Shown here: positions 59,653-64,000 of the stretch, in pieces
How the letters are laid out: each line of letters starts with the position of its first letter
Position numbering within the stretch: position 1 is the first letter of the stretch
Origin: Leptonema illini DSM 21528
GTDB taxonomy: Bacteria > Spirochaetota > Leptospiria > Leptospirales > Leptonemataceae
DNA: 64,000 nucleotides
Direction of reading: 5' to 3'
NCBI RefSeq assembly: GCF_000243335.1
Contig: NZ_JH597773.1
Span: 3,990,115-4,054,114 of the forward strand
Notes under the pieces: generated by a model
What the model saw: the letters and a program-made list of their open reading frames with translations, nothing else
Databases searched by the model: none
Told to the model about the DNA's origin: nothing
Translations under genes and position numbers: made by a program

Positions 59653-60953
59653 GACGCCTGATTCTCGTTGTTGCGCTTCTGGCGCTTGCCGCGCCGACGC
59701 TGGATGCCGCCGGCGATGATCCGGCACGCCTGATCTATATGATGGAGAAGGGCGGCCTGGAACGCCGGCAGGCCTTCTGGTTCGCCTATCAGTCGAAGCA
59801 ATATTTCTTACTGCGCCGCGCCGTACGCTATCTGCTTGAATCCGACGACTATGAAGACCATCGTATGATTCTTCGCGTCATGGAAGTGCTCGGCCCATCG
59901 CTTGATACGCACATTCCCGGCTGGTACGATATTCTTGACCGGTACATGACGCCCTCCGTTCCCGATGATCTGCTCGTGCGTTGCATGAAGCTTTCGGTGC
60001 AGTTCAAAGAGCACCGCATGGTCTTTGCGGTAACGCGCATGATGGAGCATCCGATCTATGCGGTGCGGCTGGAGGCCATTCGGTCGCTTGTGGCGATGGA
60101 GAACGATAACGTCGTTCCCGTATTGATTCGCTACATGAAGTCCGATGATCCGGTGCTGCTTATCTACGGATTGCAGGGGGCCCGCGTTCTCGGCGATTCA
60201 AGGTTTTTGCCGTTTATTCGCGATCTGCTCGAACATCGCAATAAATCGGTGCGCATCTATGCGCTGCGAGCCGTCTCGGAATCAAGAGGCGAAGGCGATC
60301 TCAGCTATCTGATCACGGGGCGCTTTTCGCGCGAGAACAACGCCGAAGTGAGACGCACGATCGTACAGCTGATCGGCGAACGTATGATGGGCGGACAGCA
60401 ATATACGGTGACGCGGGCGATGCAGGATTCTTCTGCTCTTGTACGAGAAGCGGCCTATAATACTGCCGTGCATCTGCGCTCTGCACTCTTCGCGCGAGAG
60501 CTTTCACTGCGTCTCACTCAGGAAGACGATGTGAGATTGAAGGGCGTCGTTATCGATGCCCTGACCCGGCTCAATATGGGAGACCCCCTTTCAGGCTTGA
60601 GCCGCATTGCACGATCGGATGTCGATCCCACTCTGCGCTCCCTTGCTGTGCGCGCCATCGGTCGTATCAAGGATCGGACGCAGAACGATGCCCTTTTTCA
60701 GGTAGCGACGACCGATACCGATGCTTCTGTGCGGCGTGAGGCGGCGCAATCGCTTGCTCTTCTTGCCGACTTAAGTCAGGGACAACGACTTGCCTCGGCC
60801 GTCGAAAATAACGATCTTGATACAGAGGTGCGCTTCCTCTTATTCAGAGCCCTTGTAAAAAGCGGCAACAGAGAGGCGGTGCGTCAGCTGAAAGAACGGG
60901 CCCGTCACATCAAAGATCCCGTTCTTCGCAGCGCTGTCGAGAACGACGCGTAA
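59649..60953 (+). CDS. Secreted HEAT-repeat protein
   Basis: 434 residues with a signal peptide (RRLILVVALLALAAPTLDAA). The rest is a series of HEAT/PBS-lyase-type helical repeats, for example YAVRLEAIRSLVAMENDNVVPVLIRYMKS, KSVRIYALRAVSESRGEGDLSYL, and PTLRSLAVRAIGRIKDRTQND. Such solenoids are scaffolds. Coupled start with the TPR gene suggests the periplasmic TPR and HEAT proteins act in one envelope complex (inference). Confidence 0.85.
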   Translation: MRRLILVVALLALAAPTLDAAGDDPARLIYMMEKGGLERRQAFWFAYQSKQYFLLRRAVRYLLESDDYEDHRMILRVMEVLGPSLDTHIPGWYDILDRYMTPSVPDDLLVRCMKLSVQFKEHRMVFAVTRMMEHPIYAVRLEAIRSLVAMENDNVVPVLIRYMKSDDPVLLIYGLQGARVLGDSRFLPFIRDLLEHRNKSVRIYALRAVSESRGEGDLSYLITGRFSRENNAEVRRTIVQLIGERMMGGQQYTVTRAMQDSSALVREAAYNTAVHLRSALFARELSLRLTQEDDVRLKGVVIDALTRLNMGDPLSGLSRIARSDVDPTLRSLAVRAIGRIKDRTQNDALFQVATTDTDASVRREAAQSLALLADLSQGQRLASAVENNDLDTEVRFLLFRALVKSGNREAVRQLKERARHIKDPVLRSAVENDA

Positions 60954-60965
60954 TAGAGGTGATCC

Positions 60966-61853
60966 GTGGCAGACGAGGGCATTGTCGACATAGAGCTGCC
61001 CGGCCCGTTTGAGGAGCCGGATCAACCGCGCCGCAAGAAGCGCGATCCTTTTTCAAAGGAGCATATCTCGTCTGACGAGGTGCTGCATCAGCGCCGTGAA
61101 CTGGCCACAAGAGGCGATCTCAAGCGAATCCAGAAGGCCGGAGTCCGCCATGAGGGAAAGAAGGTCGTCACGGACGACGTTAAAAAGCTGAAGTCGCTTT
61201 CCGTCGATCCGGGTATTCCTGATCTCGATCGCATCCACTATTATATCGAGCCCGTGCGCATCGAGTACTATGTGCCTAAAGATTCGCGATTTGTCGTCGA
61301 GACGAGGTATCTTTTTATTCCGCTCATAGATCCGGAGCCGTCAGAGCGTTATCCAGTTCTTAGCTCTTACATGGAAAGAGAGAAGTTTTTCGATATCATC
61401 GAAGTCGTCGGCGAGCATTCGCGTTATACGACGATGATTCTCGAAGCGTATCATGAGACATTTACGATGCTTGAGAACATATCGAGAGCCGTGAAGGATG
61501 GGCGTTTCAATCAGGAGTCTTACAGGAAGGCCTTTTATCTGACAGAGACGATGATGAAATTCGAGCCGACGGTGGCCTCTCTCGAAGTTCTCGGTGATTA
61601 TATCTCGTACAATATAAACTGGCTGATCCGTCGCATGAACAGCCTTGATATGGAATTCGCCGCCTCTGACGATACGATCGCTTATCTGATCAAACGGCGC
61701 AACGTGCGCTGGGAGGAAAAAGGCCTTCCTGAAGACGAGCGCTTTGAGATCCTGGCCGCGCTTTTTTACGATCAGGCCTTCCCCAACCGCGGTCTTGAGT
61801 TTGAAGAGGAAGATTACTTCTTTGACATCTTCGATAAAAAGTCGAGATACTGA
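60966..61853 (+). CDS. Unknown protein downstream of TPR/HEAT genes
   Basis: 295 residues, soluble and acidic with no signal peptide. A polar N-terminus (about 1-75) contains a Lys-rich RRKKRDPFSKEH. The centre has YIEPVRIEYYVPKDSRFVVETRYLF, and the C-terminal half is helical (NISRAVKDGRFNQESYRKAFYLT, SYNINWLIRRMNSLDMEF). The end EEEDYFFDIFDKKSRY is very acidic. The start is GTG 60966 with AGAGGTG upstream, 12 bases after the HEAT gene stop. No known family recognised. Confidence 0.72.
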   Translation: MADEGIVDIELPGPFEEPDQPRRKKRDPFSKEHISSDEVLHQRRELATRGDLKRIQKAGVRHEGKKVVTDDVKKLKSLSVDPGIPDLDRIHYYIEPVRIEYYVPKDSRFVVETRYLFIPLIDPEPSERYPVLSSYMEREKFFDIIEVVGEHSRYTTMILEAYHETFTMLENISRAVKDGRFNQESYRKAFYLTETMMKFEPTVASLEVLGDYISYNINWLIRRMNSLDMEFAASDDTIAYLIKRRNVRWEEKGLPEDERFEILAALFYDQAFPNRGLEFEEEDYFFDIFDKKSRY

Positions 61854-61863
61854 CGCCGTTTCG

Positions 61864-63210
61864 GTGATCCTTTTCTGCAAGGCGCCCATTCCCGGTCGGG
61901 TGAAGACCCGGCTGGCGGCGGATTTTGCGGGCGCCGTCGATCTCTATGCCTCTCTTCTCGATTCTGTAATATGGCGGCTTGAGGCCGATGCCGGCATAGA
62001 GCTGTATCTTTTCGCCGATTCTGAGAGCATACCGTATTTCGAGGAGCGTTATCCGAATCTGTCGATCTCTGAGCAGCAGGGCCATGATCTTGGCGAGCGC
62101 ATGCAGAATGCCTTCGCTCACCTCTTTTCGATCGATGACGCTTCGTCCGTTGTTCTTGCGGGTTCCGATGTGCCGGATTTTACGGCGGAGACGGCACGAC
62201 AGATGGCTGAACTCTGTAAAGAGAGCGATGCCGTCCTTCTGCCTTCTCTGGACGGCGGGTACTCGGCCATCTGCCTTAACAGAAGAGTGCTGGCAGATCT
62301 GCATCGCCTGTTTCATGACATTGTCTGGTCTACGTCTCTGGTACTCGAAACACAGATGCGACGTCTCGTCGATGCCGGCTTTAAGGCAATTGTGATGTCT
62401 GAGGCGATGGACGACATTGACGTTCTTGAAGATCTGCTTGCATATCGAAGGGGAGCAAAGAGGCGACCTCTGCCGAATGCGGACCTGTCTTTTCTGGAAC
62501 ATCTTCCGCGTGTGGTGGCGATTCTTCCCGTTCTGAACGAAGCCGAAAGCCTTCCTTTCATTCTGCCTTCGCTTCTTGAATCCATCTGGATCGACGAGGT
62601 GATCTGCGTCGATAACGGCAGTACGGACGACTCGTCCGCGATTATTGAGACAAACGGAGCGACTCTTCTTTATTGTAAGGAGCGAGGATACGGGGCGGCG
62701 ATGCTGACGGGCATCGAGTATGCGTCGCGAAAAGCGCCCGATGCCATACTGCTTTTTATGGATGCGGACGGCTCTGACGACCGAACCCATCTCGGTGATC
62801 TTCTGAGGCCGATTCTGGCGGGCAGGGCGGATTTCGTTCTCGGCGCCCGACAGGGTGGATTGCTTCTTCATCAGAGGGCCGGCAACATCCTAACCGTCTG
62901 GCTGATCCGCCTGCTATGGAGACATTCGTTTGCCGATCTCGGCCCGTTTCGAGCCATCCGACTAAAAGCCCTTCAATCGCTCCAAATGGACGATCGCAAC
63001 TTCGGCTGGACGATTCAGATGCAGATCCGCGCTGTGCAGCAAGGACTGGTGACGATGGAGATTCCCGTACCGTCTCTTCGTCGTCTCGGCGGAAAAAGCA
63101 AGGTGAGCGGAACGGTGCGCGGCACGGTGCTTGCGGGAACGATCATCCTGCGCACGGTCTTCAGAGAATGGCAGCGCCAGCGAAAAGGCTTTACATCGCA
63201 TCGCCGATGA
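61864..63210 (+). CDS. Two-domain glycosyltransferase: DUF2064 (TIGR04282-like) fused to GT2
   Basis: 448 residues from the GTG at 61864. Residues 1 to about 205 are a TIGR04282/DUF2064-type nucleotidyl-/glycosyltransferase (LFCKAPIPGRVKTRLAA, VVLAGSDVPDFTAETARQMAEL, LLPSLDGGYSAIC). Residues about 215-440 are a GT2 domain of the polyprenyl-phosphate glycosyltransferase type: AILPVLNEAESLPFILPSL, DEVICVDNGSTDDSS, LLFMDADGSDD (DxD-like), LGPFRAIRLKAL, FGWTIQMQIRAV and GGKSKVSGTVRG. An upstream TTG at 61822 with AGAGGA is an alternative start inside the previous gene. The two domains are normally separate genes or paired in arsenosugar-type loci. Product unknown. Confidence 0.82.
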   Translation: MILFCKAPIPGRVKTRLAADFAGAVDLYASLLDSVIWRLEADAGIELYLFADSESIPYFEERYPNLSISEQQGHDLGERMQNAFAHLFSIDDASSVVLAGSDVPDFTAETARQMAELCKESDAVLLPSLDGGYSAICLNRRVLADLHRLFHDIVWSTSLVLETQMRRLVDAGFKAIVMSEAMDDIDVLEDLLAYRRGAKRRPLPNADLSFLEHLPRVVAILPVLNEAESLPFILPSLLESIWIDEVICVDNGSTDDSSAIIETNGATLLYCKERGYGAAMLTGIEYASRKAPDAILLFMDADGSDDRTHLGDLLRPILAGRADFVLGARQGGLLLHQRAGNILTVWLIRLLWRHSFADLGPFRAIRLKALQSLQMDDRNFGWTIQMQIRAVQQGLVTMEIPVPSLRRLGGKSKVSGTVRGTVLAGTIILRTVFREWQRQRKGFTSHRR

Positions 63211-63223
63211 TCCAGTATGGGGC

Positions 63224-63415
63224 ATGGCCGCGGAACAGGATGATCGATCCTCTGAGAAGAAAGCTGAAAAGAAGGCTGCGAACAAAGCTGAGAGCTTGAA
63301 AGGCGAGAAGCCGACCGATCGCCCTTTTGAAGAGCACATCGATATCGACGTTTATGATGAGACTCCTTCGGGCCCGTCCGTGACGGTCCGCAACGCAAAC
63401 CGTGAATCTTCGTGA
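63224..63415 (+). CDS. Small highly charged protein of unknown function
   Basis: 63 residues from ATG 63224: an Ala/Lys/Glu-rich start (AAEQDDRSSEKKAEKKAANK) likely to be disordered or helical, then HIDIDVYDETPSGPSVTVRN. The frame is open from 63131, but that part overlaps the glycosyltransferase. It overlaps the next gene by 14 bases. No family recognised. Confidence 0.5.
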   Translation: MAAEQDDRSSEKKAEKKAANKAESLKGEKPTDRPFEEHIDIDVYDETPSGPSVTVRNANRESS

Positions 63416-63758
63416 ATACTACATTACGCCGGAATACCTGAAGCTGATGGCGTCGCGAGCCCGTCAGTGGAGCGAGCGGTTTATTGCAGAACAGATGGAA
63501 CAGTTCCGGCGTACGATTCCCGATTATCCCGAGGTGGTCGATCTTCTTGAAGGCGAGCTGCACAGGCGTCGTCTGAACGCTCTGCGCAAAGAGCTGCGCT
63601 TATTGAATAAAGACGAGCTGCAAGGACGGCTTCAGTTGATGCAGCGGGATTTCGCAGCAAAGGCGATTACACAGGACGAGCTGGAAGTCGCAGAAACGGA
63701 GTGGAGGATTCGCAACAGGAAGCGGTTGCCCGAGGATTACAGGCCAGGCATGAGTTGA
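63402..63758 (+). CDS. Unknown helical protein
   Basis: 118 residues from GTG 63402, basic and probably all-helical with heptad-like patterns (EGELHRRRLNALRKELRLLNKDELQGRLQL). It ends NRKRLPEDYRPGMS. No Shine-Dalgarno is obvious; translation may be coupled to the small gene it overlaps. No known family recognised. Confidence 0.6.
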   Translation: MNLREYYITPEYLKLMASRARQWSERFIAEQMEQFRRTIPDYPEVVDLLEGELHRRRLNALRKELRLLNKDELQGRLQLMQRDFAAKAITQDELEVAETEWRIRNRKRLPEDYRPGMS

Positions 63759-63834
63759 GCAGCTTTGCGAGCAGACTCTCGCACTGTGTGCGAACCCGCT
63801 ACTCCTTCATCTGCTCCTCTATTCGCCTGTTCTT

Positions 63835-64000
63835 TTATTCTTCTTCGCGCTCCATGTATTTGCCTTTGCCCCGTGCGACGATCTTGCCGATCTCGTTCTC
63901 GATTTCGGCACGGTTCTCGACGACGCGACGGTTCTTTTTGACGAACCATCCGCGAAGATAAAGGCTTTCACCGGCGCGGGCGGGCATGAGGTAGCGAATC
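63835..64000 (-). CDS. Hotdog-fold thioesterase, partial (C-terminus only)
   Basis: Reading leftward from the window edge, 55 codons end at a TAA (63835-63837). The sequence [23 protein letters not shown], continuing [26 protein letters not shown], matches the last strands of PaaI/YbgC-type hotdog acyl-CoA thioesterases (normal end: R-x-L-x-P-x-x-x-G-x-x-L, G-x-Y). Start and active site lie outside. It is convergent with the unknown gene at 63402. Confidence 0.65.
   Translation of the reverse strand, partial: IRYLMPARAGESLYLRGWFVKKNRRVVENRAEIENEIGKIVARGKGKYMEREEE

Overview
The window looks like the chromosome of a spirochaete of the Leptospiraceae, probably a Leptonema-like organism. The reasons are the ribosomal protein sequences, the many signal-peptide and lipobox proteins with relaxed spirochaetal cleavage sites, a methyl-accepting chemotaxis protein, and an Asn at the rifampicin-site position of RpoB. 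It is richer in G+C than Leptospira itself. The genus is inferred from the sequence, not established.

Region 1 (1-19650) is mixed housekeeping and accessory content. A leftward cluster holds an rRNA methyltransferase (rlmI), an esterase-like protein without the usual Ser nucleophile, panE and a partial lipoprotein. Next comes a rightward operon with a PhnD-like binding lipoprotein, a chemotaxis receptor and a small membrane transporter-like protein. A 724-residue fusion of a metallo-beta-lactamase fold with two cyclic-nucleotide-binding domains follows. Then come class II aldolase, a frameshifted nucleotidyltransferase-like gene, a stand-alone HATPase next to an MlaD protein, a small lipoprotein with a GHCxGMCGP membrane protein, an MFS permease divergent from a nucleosidase-like gene, and two proteins of unknown function.

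Region 2 (19698-49244) is a long gene-expression supercluster. It opens with a clear promoter, tRNA-Thr and tRNA-Trp, then secE-nusG-rplKAJL-rpoBC-rpsLG-fusA-tuf, and runs without a break into the S10, spc and alpha clusters, ending with rpoA-rplQ and a strong terminator. Internal hairpins lie after rplL and after rpoC. rpsD, often found between rpsK and rpoA, is absent.

Region 3 (49247-55255) holds an Rrf2-family regulator, a small unknown gene, a GT4 glycosyltransferase, a DedA protein, and a SIRT5/CobB-type sirtuin gene split by a 1380-bp IS256-family element. That element has a perfect 9-bp target duplication, and its transposase is frameshifted. A dicarboxylate/glutamate-type symporter and tRNA-Val follow.

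Region 4 (55322-64000) is a dense rightward gene string: a VKOR-DsbA fusion for disulfide formation, ribH, nusB, a membrane-anchored TPR protein, a secreted HEAT-repeat protein, a conserved-looking unknown, a two-domain glycosyltransferase and two small unknowns. It ends with the C-terminus of a leftward hotdog-fold thioesterase.
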